A stretch of DNA of 64,000 nucleotides from positions 2,268,719 through 2,332,718 of the forward strand of contig NW_006763132.1 of assembly GCF_000264905.1 (NCBI RefSeq). The letters run 5' to 3'. Below are positions 11,276-22,268 of this stretch, in pieces. Position numbers and translations under genes: made by a program. The DNA comes from Stereum hirsutum FP-91666 SS1 (lineage: Eukaryota; Basidiomycota; Agaricomycetes; Russulales; Stereaceae). The notes below the pieces were generated by a model. That model worked only from the letters and a program-made list of their open reading frames with translations, was not told the DNA's origin and searched no databases. Position 1 is the first letter of the stretch. Each line of letters starts with the position of its first letter.

Positions 11276-13959
11276 CTACGACCGTCCAAACACAGATGCA
11301 CTCGGTTTCCGTGAGCCAGATGGCATTCTGGACGTTGGTCCTGATCCCTTGATAGGCGAAATATTGACAGCATTCCAGTCAAGCTTGTTGGCGCCACTGC
11401 TATCGCCAGCTGGCTCCTGCAATCACAGGGATCGAAGATCAGCAACAGATCGGACAAGCAGTCAAGTGCAAAAAGACACACCCCAAACTTGATAGACTCC
11501 CAATCAAACGAAGTTATTGCGTTCAACTTCCTCATCTTCTTCTTCTTCTTCGGCACAGACACCACAGCCTCTTCGTCGCTCTCCACGGGTGCCACAGCTG
11601 CTGGCTTCGCTGGCCGCCCTCTCTTCTTCGGTGCTGGTGCAGGCTCCTCTGAAGCTTTCTTCTTCTTCGCCTTGGTCTTCCTGTCATCATCAGCTGGCTC
11701 GTCCGCTTTCCGCTTCCCTTTCTTATCCTTCTCCTTCTCTGTGGGTGTATCGACTGCTTTGGGTGACGAGTCTTTCTTCGCTGGTTGGGGTTTGGATTTA
11801 GGCTTGGATTTGGGTGGTGGTGTGGCTTCGGGCTCGGGTTCAGGGGAAATGTCATCGTCAGTCTCGGGTGATGGTTCGCGTGCGGGAGCTTTGCCTTTTC
11901 CCTTTCTCGTCGGCGACTTCGCTGGTGGGGCCTCCTCGATTTCGTCCTCCTCAGCGAGCTCCGTCTCAGGCTGACGCTTGGTTCGCGCTTTCGGTCGGGA
12001 TGGTCGTGGTTCTTCTGAGACCGGAGGGGAGAGGAAGGCCGAGGGGTCGTCAAGATTTGAGCCTTTGGCGACCTTCTTGCTCTAAGTGGATTTGGTGTGA
12101 GTATGAGAGGATGTGAAGGAATGACTAGTCATATTTACCGAAGAGAGTTTGTCTTGGAGGTCGACGATCTGTTTCTGGGCTTTCTCGAGAGCTTTCTTCA
12201 CTGCATCGGCCTCTTTCTTTTCCTTCTCTGCTTTCTCCTATTGAAAATAAATAATCAGAGCGAGACAATGGGAACAAACAAGGCAGACGACATACGACGT
12301 GTTCCGTCAATGCAGAGCTGAGTTTCTCAATCTGTTTCGCGGATTTATCTCCATCCTTACCTCCCTTCGCCACCTTCTCTTCCAATAGTGCCTCCAGCTC
12401 CTTGCATCTGCTCTCCACATCCGCTTTCTCTTGCTACATGCACAGAACAAATGATGCACGAGTGAGACCCCGTGATGATGACATATAGGAAGAAACACAC
12501 CGCAAGATCTGCCACTGCCCTCTTCATCGCTTTCCTATCCTTCTTACTCTTCTCCGCGTCCTCCTGACCGTCTCTTAACTCCTCCACCTCCTTCTGCAAG
12601 GCCTTAACCTCACCCTCCAACTTTTCTCTCTTCTCCCTCTCCTTCGCCGCCTCCTTCGCCACCTTCTCGGCCTCCTTCCTCGCCTTCTCCGCTTCTTTGC
12701 CCTCCTCATTCCCTAGATTCTGCCATTTCTCGAGCTGGGACTTCACAGACGTGTAGTCCCGTTCGAGTTCGATGTGTCGGCGCTCAAGATCAGAGTGTTT
12801 GCGCTCAAGATCGTTGTATGAGGACTGAGAACCTTCGAGTTGGAGTTTGGTCTTTTCGAGGGTACGTTCGTACGATTGGGTTGATGACGCGAATTTGGAC
12901 TGAAGGGCAGTGTGGTCTTTGCGGAGTTTAAATAGTTCGTCCTGTTGTTGTGCAATGAATATGGTCAATATAATGCCAACAGTGGACAGTATGCCGTCCA
13001 GCGGATAACACAGCGTGATGGAAAAGGCAAGTATGAGAGCCACGCACCTCGAATATCTCCTTGTCACCCCAGTACGTCGCAGCCTCTTCCCGCCAATTCT
13101 TACACTCAACCTCCAGCTCCTGCACTCTCGCGATCATAGCCCCAACCTCTTCCATATACCTATCCTTCACCCCGTCCAGCACCTCATCCTTCTCATCCAC
13201 CTTTGCCTCCAACTCCACAACCTCCCCCCTCAACCGCGCGCTCTCAAACTCCGCCCTCATCCTCTCCACCTTCTCCTTCCTAACCTCCTCCTGCACCCTC
13301 ATCCTCTCGCACCTCTCTGCTTCCAAAGTCCCCACATTGCGAAGCATAATGATCCGATGACATTCCTGTAACCTCTGCACCGCGCCTTCCCATTCTTTCC
13401 TCTGCCCGTCCAACTCCTTCTTCCTGACTTCCAACTCCTCCATCATCTTCTCCTTCTCCCCACTCATCTTCTCCCTCTCACTCCTCAGTCCACTGATCTC
13501 ATTCCCCAACCTCTTCATCTCATCTTCCTTTATCCTCAACCTCGCCTGATACGTGCTCAACTCGCTCTGCAACCGACTCTCAGTAGCCTCGAGCGCATGG
13601 CTCTTCTTCACCAATTCATCGATATGAGACTGTTGAGACGCAGCGAGGGCTTCGTACGGTTTGCTCGCAGGGGCGGAACGAATGGGTTTCGGGGGTGGGA
13701 GTTTTCCTGCTGTTGTTGTTGAGTTATAGAGGGATGAGGTGGAGGCAGAAGGGAGGAAGTTTGAGCCAGAGCCGGAGGACGGGATTCTGGGTTTGGAGGG
13801 AGAGTTGAGGGTGGAGTTTGTGGCGGATGGGATTCGGGATTTGATGGGGGAGGTGGAGGGAGCACGACCGAAAGAGGGAGCGGGGAGGGTGTTGCTCGGT
13901 TGGGCGGTCGTTTGGGATGCTGGTGGTTGGGGTTTGGGAGGGGGGGTGCGGACGATCAT
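11276..13959 (-). CDS. Long coiled-coil protein with basic disordered C-terminus
   Basis: Start at 13959 (MIVRTPPPKPQPP). The first 110 residues are a Pro/Ser-rich disordered region with repeated SPIKSRIPS / SPSKPRIPS motifs, which are SP-type phosphosites. About 450 residues of heptad-rich coiled coil follow (blocks rich in ERK, EVEL and LEKWQNLGNEEGKEAEKARKEA), spread over exons separated by introns near 12946-13050, 12435-12500, 12240-12295 and 12085-12140. The C-terminal part is Lys/Pro/Glu-rich (KKRGRPAKPA, an AT-hook-like core, at about 11632), then KKKKKMRKLNAITSFDWESIKFG. The last exon ends in NKLDWNAVNISPIKGSG and FGRS at 11276. The layout suggests a spindle, kinetochore or cytoskeletal scaffold, but I do not recognise a specific family. 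Confidence 0.72.
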
Positions 13960-15313
13960 GATGAGTTTGACTCAGGCGATAGATGTTACCGGGAGGGTGT
14001 GACGGGTGGTATGGGACTGAGAGGGTGAGTGAGCCACTTCACCACGGCTGAAGGCTAAACGGGGTATGGTAGGAACTAGAACTTGGTGAGTAGAGTGAAT
14101 TAAATGCTAACAAGATGTATTTATTATAACGTACCTTGGGCACACAAGCTAAAGGGTATCCGTATGTGTAACCAGAAAACGATGAAAGACTCTCCCAAGT
14201 CGACGCCACTGTTTTGTCCAAGATGACCGCATCGATGTGCGAGTCAGTCCGGATATACTTTCAAAAACGGAGAAGCCATATAGATTTATGTGGCAGCAAA
14301 GGCTTACCTTGTGAGAGAGCTTGGGTACCTACTACTTAATAGAGGCAAGAAGAGATATAAGACGGAGACGAAGTCGAAAGGAAAGACGCAAACGGCGAAG
14401 GCGCGACGAACGAAGCGCGTCTAAATCATCACGTGACCCTGTCGTTTACCGACGACCACTTTGTGCACGAGAGGAGATGTTTTTCTTGTTTTCTACGTTG
14501 TTCTCGAGCTCAGTCTCGTTCTTCGCGTTAGTCCAAGGAGAAGACAAGTTTATGGATGGTGGTGTGTACTTATGATGGGCACCTACAGTCTGCTACTTAT
14601 CTCATTGCTAGAGCAGCAGCACGTCGAGCAGATCATGGGTTTCTTGAATCTTCCTCGACGACTGAACAATTGCGCGGCACATATCATTTCAACGATATCA
14701 AGCAAAGCGGATATGGACGACGACAAGAACCGATTGTCATTGAAATAACGGCATTACAAAAAGTCTATAGCAAAGAGGAAGGAATTTCGCCACATCATGA
14801 AACTCCCATCTACGTAGGGTCTATGCATTGGGAGCGATTAAGGGGGCTTCTCGATCTGATCCACCACCTATTCACAAAGGATCAACACCGTTTCCAAGAC
14901 TCAAAGACGAGCTGAACGCTGGCGTAGAGACGGGAGGTGTCGTGGTGGATGCAACGGTGAAGAAAAAAAGAGCCGCAGGAGCAGAATTTATAGGCGGCAC
15001 AGTCCGGCGGAGTTTGAATGATCTTTGCCACGGCGCCACCGCTCGAATATTGGGGCGCGGTTCGCGTCCGTTGGGTTTCAGCTCGAAGTGCTTCTTGACT
15101 GCGTTCTTCCACCTTGGTTCTCTCTTTCACCTGCTTGATCTTGCTTGACGTTCTACACTCTCGTTTAGTCTCACTGCTAGGAGAGAGCTACGGTCCCTGC
15201 TTTTCGTACCTGGCTCGCCAAAGCTTCGTCACATGCTCAAGTTGACCCGCACTGCCGTCAACCACGAGAAATAATTATCCGGGATCTATTTTCCCCAAAG
15301 TGCTCCTTTTGCC
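13960..15313. other. Divergent promoter region, no supported gene
   Basis: 1.35 kb between the minus-strand coiled-coil gene and the plus-strand amylase. A palindromic CACGTG (E-box) lies at about 14430. The open frames here (for example 14556-14915) show no family features and no consistent splicing. The region is probably two promoters and 5' UTRs. Confidence 0.45.
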
Positions 15314-18019
15314 ATGTCCTTCTTCGTCAAGCTCCGAAATATTTTCTGTGGTGGCGCGAGCGCTCGTGACGCGAAAGATGTATACAGCAGCCAGCGCAGC
15401 ATCTCCGCCACAGGTGCACTGTCCGACATGGACCTTGGACCGAATGGCAACTCGCAGACGAATCCTCTCATGGTTTGTCAATCTCGTACCAGATAGGGGA
15501 ATTGTACTGATCGTTGCTGTTCGGTATACAGTTCCAGTTCTATACTTGGGACGCTATGCATCCGACCATGAGCTGGTGGGCGTATTTTGAGAGCGAGGTG
15601 CCACACCTCGCACAACTTGGAGTAACGCAAGTATGGCTACCGCCACCTAATAAAGCCACTCACAAGGTTGCGATCTACCTTGATGTCAACTCATACGGCG
15701 TACTGATATCGGTGTTCTATCTCGGTCAGCTGGGACAAGGCTATGATGCATACGATCTTGTAGGACCTTTCGTTCTGTCCCCTCGAACCTCGAAACGATG
15801 ATAGCCTTGCACAGTGGGACCTCGGCGAGTTCGACCAAAAGGGCACTAAAGCCACGCGCTGGGGAACGAAAGAAGAGCTTCAGCAGGCCGTCTCGACTGC
15901 GAAAGCCCACGGCATCGACGTGATCATAGATGCTGTACTAAACGTATGTAACTACTCCTAACTCATCTCTTTCCGAGTCTGACCGAAAAGTAATGCTTCT
16001 CATTTTAGCATAAAATTGGAGCAGATCGGACAGAAGTGTTCAAAGCCGTTCCAGTGAACGAGAAGAACAGGCATCAAGAGGCTGGGCCACCGAGAGAGAT
16101 CGAGGTTTGTGGCGCTATATGTTCTGCCATTTCGCAGGCAGAAACTGATACACCCTCAAGGGATGGACAGCTTACGATTTCAAAGGCCGTGGTGGCAAGG
16201 TGATTTATGACCATTGCATGCCATGTTCTCACCATCTCATTCTCTCTACAGTACAGCTCGATGCGCTGGACACATGAACATTTCACCGGCAAGTGAAAAA
16301 CCACATCGTCACGACCATTCCAACTAATCATATCATTGAACATAGGCCTTGACTGGGATCACCGCTCCAAGAAAAATGCTATCTACCGTATCGCTCACAA
16401 GCCTTGGTCTCCCAACGTCGATCAGGAAAATGGGAACTACGATTATCTTCTGGGTATAGACGTGGGTATGCATTCTAAACCAACCTGTGAACTTGTAACT
16501 CAGCCGTAGCATCGTCGATGTGGATATAGATTGACCTGCAGCACCCTGAGGTGAAGGAGGACCTCAAGCGGTGGGGTACGTGGGTTCTAGACGTGAGTTA
16601 TTGAATGTTTTCTATTGGAAGTGTGTGCGAGGTCGAGGCTGATATCGTGTTGCAGACTATTGGCGCGTCTGGTTTCCGTCTCGACGCGATCAAACATATG
16701 GACCATAAATTCTTGTTAGAGTGGGTACGTGGACACTCTTGAATGGTGGCCGATCCCTTCTTCGGCTTACCCCCTTGTTTCGACAGATTCATAGCGTGAG
16801 GAAACAACCGAACCGGTCGCGAACGTTTGCGGTCGGAGAGTACTGGTCCGGAGAGTAGGTTCACACTTCGTTGAACATCAGCTTTACTCCAAACATCAGC
16901 TCGTTGCTCATACGTCTTACAGTGGAAAGAGTCTTCTGAACTACGTGAAAAACTTCAAAGGACAGGTAACGTCCCATCTGCTACCGCCTCCATTCATATT
17001 CCACACTCTTACCCGATAACTTGTAGCTGTCATTCTTCGACGTACCATTACATTATCGGTTCCATGAAACGAGTAAGGCCGGAGCTACCTATGATCTTCG
17101 AACCATCATGAACGATACAGTCCTATGGCACCAACCACACGATGCTGTCACTTTCGTGGATAATCATGAGTATGTCCCCTCGCAGCCTGGATCACGAGGT
17201 CTAACGTACTAACATTAAATGTGTAGCTCGGTAATGGCTTTCCATGTACCTTTAATCCGGAAGGGAAAACGGTAGCTCATTGATGTATAGCAAATCGGAC
17301 AAACTCTTGAGAGTTGGGTGAGTCCATGTTCTCACTACCATTAAGGAATTATCGTATTCGCTAATGATGTATGGACAGGTCTACAATGCTTTCAAGCTCC
17401 AAGCATACGCTCTAATCCTCCTCCGCGGTGAAGGGCACCCGTATGTTTTTCTGTCTTTTCTCTGCGGTCCACCACCGAACTGATCATCATCCCCATAGAT
17501 GTGTATTCTACGGCGACCTCTACGCCAACAAAGAATGTGATACCTCCGCCATCGCCCCAATTCTCCGCAAACTCATGGGACTGCGTAAAGCGCATGCACA
17601 CGGTCCCGTGAATGATTACTTCCACGACAGGAACTGTATCGGCTTCGTCAGAATGGGTGAGAAAGATCGTGCAGGGTGTGTGGTAGTCATCTCGAATGCG
17701 GATAAAGAAGGGAAAGCGCAGTACGTCTCTATCTCATTATCCGCGATACGAACAGACGCATGATAAACACTCATCGATTTCATGTAACCAGAAATGCTGC
17801 AGCGACACATACAATCCCGATGTTCGTTGGCAAAGTGCGTGATTTCCACTCTTCTTGTTTGCTGCACCTCACGCATTCTGTTGCCACCTTCAGCACAACG
17901 CCAAGAAGGTGTATACTGCCTCTCTTGGGTCCTCGGAACGAGTGCAGGTCTCTGCCAAAGGTTGGGCCCACTTTGCGTGTCCGCCGGGAGGCTTGCAAGT
18001 CTGGGTGCCTACCCTATAG
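15314..18019 (+). CDS. GH13 cytoplasmic-type alpha-amylase
   Basis: ATG at 15314; stop TAG at 18017-18019; about 15 exons. No signal peptide (starts MSFFVKLRN), which fits the intracellular bacterial-type amylases of basidiomycetes (GH13_5). The spliced protein shows FQFYTWDAMHPTMSWW, VTQVWLPPPNKAT, GQGYDAYDL-WDLGEFDQKG, region I DAVLNHKIGAD, LDWDHRS, GIDIDLQHPE, region II GFRLDAIKHMDHKF (nucleophile Asp), region III AVGEYWSG (acid/base Glu), FFDVPLHYRFHE, region IV TFVDNHDS (stabilising Asp), QIGQTLESW and LLRGEGHPCVFYGDLY. The C-terminal beta-domain ends GWAHFACPPGGLQVWVPTL. It would hydrolyse alpha-1,4-glucans such as cytosolic glycogen. Frame keeping needs a GC-AG intron and a 4-nt micro-exon. 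All catalytic residues are intact, so this is not a pseudogene. Confidence 0.88.
16289..16345 (+). other. GC-AG intron in the amylase gene
   Basis: The exon ends ...TTCACCG and the next begins GCCTTGAC, which together encode HFTGLDWD, a conserved family block. The only donor giving this join is GCAAGT (16289-16294). Using the nearby GTGAAA creates an immediate stop. The acceptor is ACATAG. Confidence 0.75.
17227..17230 (+). other. Predicted 4-nt micro-exon (CTCG) in the amylase gene
   Basis: The exon before ends with GA of the catalytic NHD motif (donor GTATGT at 17170; branch-like ACTAAC; acceptor GTGTAG at 17226). CTCG then completes Asp (GA+C) and adds Ser, before donor GTAATG at 17231 and acceptor TATAG at 17290, where CAAATCGGACAA encodes QIGQ. 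Skipping the four bases breaks the frame. An alternative 19-nt exon using donor GTACCT at 17246 also keeps frame but adds five residues not expected in the family. Confidence 0.65.
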
Positions 18020-18150
18020 AGCGTCGAACTCTGCACTAAGATTGGGATAGCAATCGACTGCTTTCATCACGTATATATGTATATATCCTATCGTCATATA
18101 ATCGCCTCTGAACGCAAGCATATAGTACATTCCCTACAAAGCCCGCAGAA

Positions 18151-19758
18151 TCAAACCTGATCAGGCCATGACTGTTCGGTGAATTCTATGGCCTGGCCGA
18201 CAAGTCTCAAAAGACGCGGAAAGACACGGTGGTTCCCGTATCCGCTGAAGATCTTGTGGTCAGTATGGAGGGACGAGGTATTAGGACAGTAATAATACTC
18301 ACGATAACAGTTGTTTTGCCCAGGACGTTCGTACTGAGTCCCTTCGACATATAACTGCAACCCCTGCCCCTTAAAGTCTTCGAGCACAGTCTTCACCATA
18401 ATCTGCTCACGCCGACCATCTTGAACGTCTAACACAACCCTCCAAAAACAAGGGTTCAACCTCAGGACGCGCAAGTTCTGCCAAGCTGGACGGTTATAAC
18501 GAATGATGCTGAAGAGAAATGGGGGAGTGTGCCGCGCGATGGTCAAGGGCTGCTGATGCGTATTGAGAAGGACTAGCTCTTCCAGCAGGGGCGGTGTTTG
18601 GCTTAGGGCCAGAGGCACTACCCACCCCTGACGATTGATATTCGCGAGAGCGAGATATTTTAGGTTTGGGACGGCTCCAAATATAAGGCGGTAGTCGTAC
18701 ATGCCAGGTATGGTGAGAGCCCGCAGGGTGGCAGAATGGCGCGTAAGGAAATCTAGGACCATCGCATCGTTGAGATGGATATTATGAGGGTGGTTATTAA
18801 GAGCACTAAACGTGTCGATTATAGGACACGATATGTTCCCCAGCAATGTTACGAGCGTGCCCCTCGACTTGCTATCAAGCCAAGATATCGAGAATGACCG
18901 GAGGTGTGGCATATTGACCCCAGGACGATACCCGGGATAATCACCATCGCCACGATTTTTGCGAAGAGTAATGGAGAGATTGACAAGTTTGCGACATTGC
19001 TCCAACACGTCCAAGACCGGTCCGCAGTTCACAAGCGAATGAAGACCGTTGTGAATAACTCCCTCGTCGATGGTGAGGTCCGTCAAGTATGACCAGGGGA
19101 GCGTGGTAGAAGGCAAAAGGGTCACCCCATCTTGTGTTGGAACAAGTTCTGGGAGTATCAAAGCCACCGAACGAATGGTCTGAGAAGATGCCGCAGACAA
19201 GAATGGTAATATGTCTGCAGAGCTCCATATGGAGTCAGTGCGTATCGTTAAGTTGCGAAGAACGCCTGAACATGCGAGTGGCGACCCGTGTCGAAAGGGA
19301 GAGGGTGTGTGGCGTATGTGGATGCTGAGGTCGCGTATACGTGCGGAGTGTTGCAACAGCGCCTGGAAATAAAGGCCACAGAACGCATCCGATACGTCTT
19401 CTTCCCGCGAGTTGTATAAACGCGAGGGACTGGTCAGAGAGATCGTGAGCGGTGCAGAACGGGACCGCTCTAACCAATGCTGGAAGAAGAAGAATGCTTG
19501 CGATCGTGATGATGGGTTGCATCCGATGTCCTCAGGGACTCGGACTTCGAGCCTATTCCATAGTAGAGGAGATGATGTAGCGACTTCACGCCAGCGATGG
19601 CATACGTGTGTCAAGAGCATCGGAAAGTCTTTCGGTCTCATACGGGGCAAGTCCTCGCACTTGAGAAGAATGAAGATCTCGAAGAGGATGTCAGCGGGAC
19701 ATCGAAGCGATGCAAAACCAGTCGAGTGAGTGAGTTCCATGCTAGAATAAAAAACCAA
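18151..19758 (-). CDS. F-box domain protein
   Basis: Single-exon frame of 535 codons ending at 18151, only 131 bp from the convergent amylase stop. An F-box lies near the N-terminus (CPADILFEIFILL...FPMLLTHVCHRWREVATSSPLLWNRLEV, about residues 19-72). The rest is a leucine-rich, LRR-like array without clear consensus repeats (for example LRNLTIRTDSI, LTDLTIDEG, LRSFSISWLD, LRALTIPGM, LKYLALANIN, LEELVLLNTH, LRVLRLNPC). F-box proteins bridge substrates to the Skp1-Cul1 ubiquitin ligase; this is a typical member of the large agaricomycete family. The start could be the first Met (19758) or the seventh residue (MELTHSTG), which looks more natural. The substrate is unknown. Confidence 0.85.
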   Translation of the reverse strand: MVFYSSMELTHSTGFASLRCPADILFEIFILLKCEDLPRMRPKDFPMLLTHVCHRWREVATSSPLLWNRLEVRVPEDIGCNPSSRSQAFFFFQHWLERSRSAPLTISLTSPSRLYNSREEDVSDAFCGLYFQALLQHSARIRDLSIHIRHTPSPFRHGSPLACSGVLRNLTIRTDSIWSSADILPFLSAASSQTIRSVALILPELVPTQDGVTLLPSTTLPWSYLTDLTIDEGVIHNGLHSLVNCGPVLDVLEQCRKLVNLSITLRKNRGDGDYPGYRPGVNMPHLRSFSISWLDSKSRGTLVTLLGNISCPIIDTFSALNNHPHNIHLNDAMVLDFLTRHSATLRALTIPGMYDYRLIFGAVPNLKYLALANINRQGWVVPLALSQTPPLLEELVLLNTHQQPLTIARHTPPFLFSIIRYNRPAWQNLRVLRLNPCFWRVVLDVQDGRREQIMVKTVLEDFKGQGLQLYVEGTQYERPGQNNCYREYYYCPNTSSLHTDHKIFSGYGNHRVFPRLLRLVGQAIEFTEQSWPDQV

Positions 19759-20249
19759 TGTAGATTTATTTCGGGTCCAGAGAGCCTAAGCCCATGGTCA
19801 GAGACGTCAGACAAAGGGAGTCGGACGACATATTACTTACTGCTGACGTGGATGTGTTCTTGGGATAGTCGTTCGATCTTGGGATGCCTTTGAAGTCGAG
19901 GTCCAGGTAGAAAGGACTCGAAAGTCTTTTGACGTGATGACAGTGGTGTGTGTGACAGTTGAGCAGCAGCCTGCTGCCTGAGGGCCGGATATTTATGCTC
20001 GGTGCCTCCGGCTACTCCCGGTCCAGGAAGAGCTGTCCTTTGTGACTTACCCTCAAGCCGTCATTCACCGTCATTCAGTTCACCGCGCTTCATATTGGGT
20101 CGAGTTCTAAACATCCCTGGGCTCAACAAAATAAATCACTCACAGCCTGTACTGCTACTTAGATATCTCGTTTTGCGCTTGTGCTGTCGAAGCTCGGATA
20201 CTCTACTACTTAGTCTATTGTCTTGTGTGCTGGCGACCCGGAACGTCAG
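19759..20249. other. Divergent promoter between F-box and FMT1 genes
   Basis: Nearly 500 bp between divergent start codons. No gene is supported. It is probably a shared bidirectional promoter; no motif stands out. Confidence 0.4.
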
Positions 20250-21836
20250 ATGCTGCTGCTCGACCATGCTCGGAGAATATCTAGACCATCCATATCATCT
20301 ACCTTGACTCCCAGTAAAACTCTCTCATTGATACAACCTCGTCGACCTCGAGTAATTCGTCTTCTTCACACGAAGACAGACACACGCCCATTCAATGTCC
20401 TCTTCTTCGGCCGTGACGAGTTTTCATGCACTGTACTGAAACAGCTCCATCATGCCAAAGGTCGGTACAGTATCCTCCAAATCACTGTCTGGATTAAAGT
20501 GATTCCAATGTTGTAGATGACCAGATATTTGGCAAAGCTTGACTCTGGTGACACACCCGGACGAGTATGTCGGTCGGCGAAGGTCCCAACTTTCGGTTTG
20601 TGCGTACGAATGACTATCATCCTATGCAATCGTGGTAATAACCACTAAATTTATTCTTACTATGCGATGCTAGCGCCACTCAAGTCGCTGGGTGATGAAC
20701 TAGGGCTTACTGTCGCCACCATCCCGCACCACAGACCAGACTTCAGGACCTGGAACGTATGACCTTTTCCCCCTCTCTTATCATAACCGCTCAATAATTA
20801 AATTTACTTGTGATTTAGCCTCCAGAACCCTTCACCGTCCCCTCTGGTGATCAGCTACCTTCGAACCACGTCCTCATTACCGCCTCCTTCGGACGCATCC
20901 TCCGAAAGTCCCTCCTGAACACATTTCATCCACATCGCCGTCTGAACGTCCATCCATCTTTGCTTCCCGCATATCGAGGGGCTGCGCCGATACAGCACGC
21001 ATTGTTAAATGGAGAGAAGGAGACAGGGGTTTCTGTGATAAGTATGTTGGAGATGAAGGAGGGTATCGATACGGGAGATATCTGGGGAAGCAGGAAGATG
21101 GTAAGTAGCAGTGAGAGTAATATCATCCGAAGGGAGCCTGAAGACACTGTGAATTTATTCAGATGATACCGGAAGATGCGACATTCCAGTCACTTCGCGA
21201 CTCTCTAGCTGTCGAAGGCGGGGATCTTCTGGTCTCTGTCCTTCGCGACATGCGTTTTGGAAAGGTACTCGACTGCATTCTTTCCCTTTGTCTATCCGCA
21301 AGCCATCCTGATCACTTTTATATGCTCTCCAGGCATCATCAACGGCGCAGTCATCATTGCTCTCTCCCGACTCGGAACCTCCAATTGCCCCACTCATCGC
21401 TCCTTCACAGTCCTTCATCTCCTTCACTGCCCAGACGGCGCAATCCATCCTCCGTCACTACCGTGCCATTTCTCACCACAAGCCACTCACAATATACACC
21501 AAAACTGGACGCTCAGTCCAACTGCACGACATCTCAGAGGCCTCCACCTCCGCATCTGCTTCCCCAGACGGACGAACTCAAGAACAACGCTGGAGACTAC
21601 CACAGATCCCCGGGGCAGCGAAATACGTCCCGTACGAAGATGCGGTGTTAGTGAGGTGTAAAGACATGGAGCTGGTGAAGGTGAAGCAGTTGAAGACGCA
21701 GGATAGGAATTTGTTGGGAGCAAAGGCTTGGTGGAATGGAATTTTGCCGGAGTGGAGGGAGGGCGAGAGGAGGGATTATGTGATGTTTCTCAGTGAGGCA
21801 GAGCTCAGGCAACCTGATGATGTTACTGAAAAATAA
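20250..21836 (+). CDS. FMT1: Mitochondrial methionyl-tRNA formyltransferase
   Basis: ATG at 20250 opens a basic, Ser/Arg-rich mitochondrial presequence (MLLLDHARRISRPSIS...RRPRVIRLLHTK), followed by RPFNVLFFGRDEFSCTVLKQL, the start of the formyl-transferase domain. Splicing then gives DIWQSLTLVTHPDEYVGRRRSQLS, APLKSLGDELGLTV, a block with LITASFGRIL, and the signature LNVHPSLLPAYRGAAPIQHALL with the catalytic Asn and His, then ETGVSVISMLEMKEGIDTGDI with the catalytic Asp. The C-terminal OB-fold-like region (SFISFTAQTAQSILRHYRA..., LLGAKAWWNGIL) binds tRNA. It formylates Met-tRNA(fMet) with 10-formyl-THF for mitochondrial translation initiation. At least five short introns. The length of about 430 aa suits the fungal mitochondrial enzyme. 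Confidence 0.9.
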
Positions 21837-22268
21837 ACACTGACTCGGATTCGTGTTGAGCGTTGAATGATACACGGACTTGTGGTGGTATCTGGTAGAT
21901 AGCACTTCGTGTCGATGGTTCCTGCAATCCTGACCTTTGGTCAAAAAAAAAATGCCAGCGTACACTCTCATGGTGCTCAAGATTGTTGATGAAGACATGC
22001 CCATTGGGCGAACACGAAGAGTACTCTCCCACCCATTCCTTCTTGTCGCTCAGGCGCTACCCACGCCACAGTCGCCACGTCGCCAGTGACAAAGCACTTC
22101 TAACGCCACACCTCTCAAAGCCACTCCACGTCACTTTCTCGCAGGTTACATTCCCTCCCAACCACAACCACGACCACATAATCCCCCTTCCCTCCTTCCT
22201 TTATCCCGACCATAATTTCTGACTGACCTCCGAATCACTTTGGTTAAATCTGTACGCTGAGCACGACA
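21837..22268. other. Promoter region of the disulfide isomerase gene
   Basis: 430 bp between the FMT1 stop and the disulfide isomerase start. It holds an A-run (21943-21951) and, at 22126-22133, a match to the ER-stress element. No gene was seen. Confidence 0.4.
22126..22133 (-). promoter_or_regulatory. Candidate unfolded-protein-response element
   Basis: CCACGTCA on the plus strand is TGACGTGG on the minus strand, the core bound by XBP1/Hac1-type bZIP factors in animals and related to fungal UPR elements. It lies 136 bp upstream of the start codon of an ER disulfide isomerase, a classic UPR target. The position makes sense but one 8-mer is weak evidence. Confidence 0.35.

Noticed and set aside
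14556..14915. Plus-strand 119-codon frame between the coiled-coil and amylase genes.
   Set aside because: No recognisable motif, and it lies in a divergent promoter with overlapping frames of similar length.
15314..18019. The amylase first looked like a pseudogene because no long open frame covers it and stops interrupt every frame.
   Set aside because: Splicing about 14 short introns, including one GC-AG intron and one micro-exon, gives a continuous protein with all GH13 catalytic residues.
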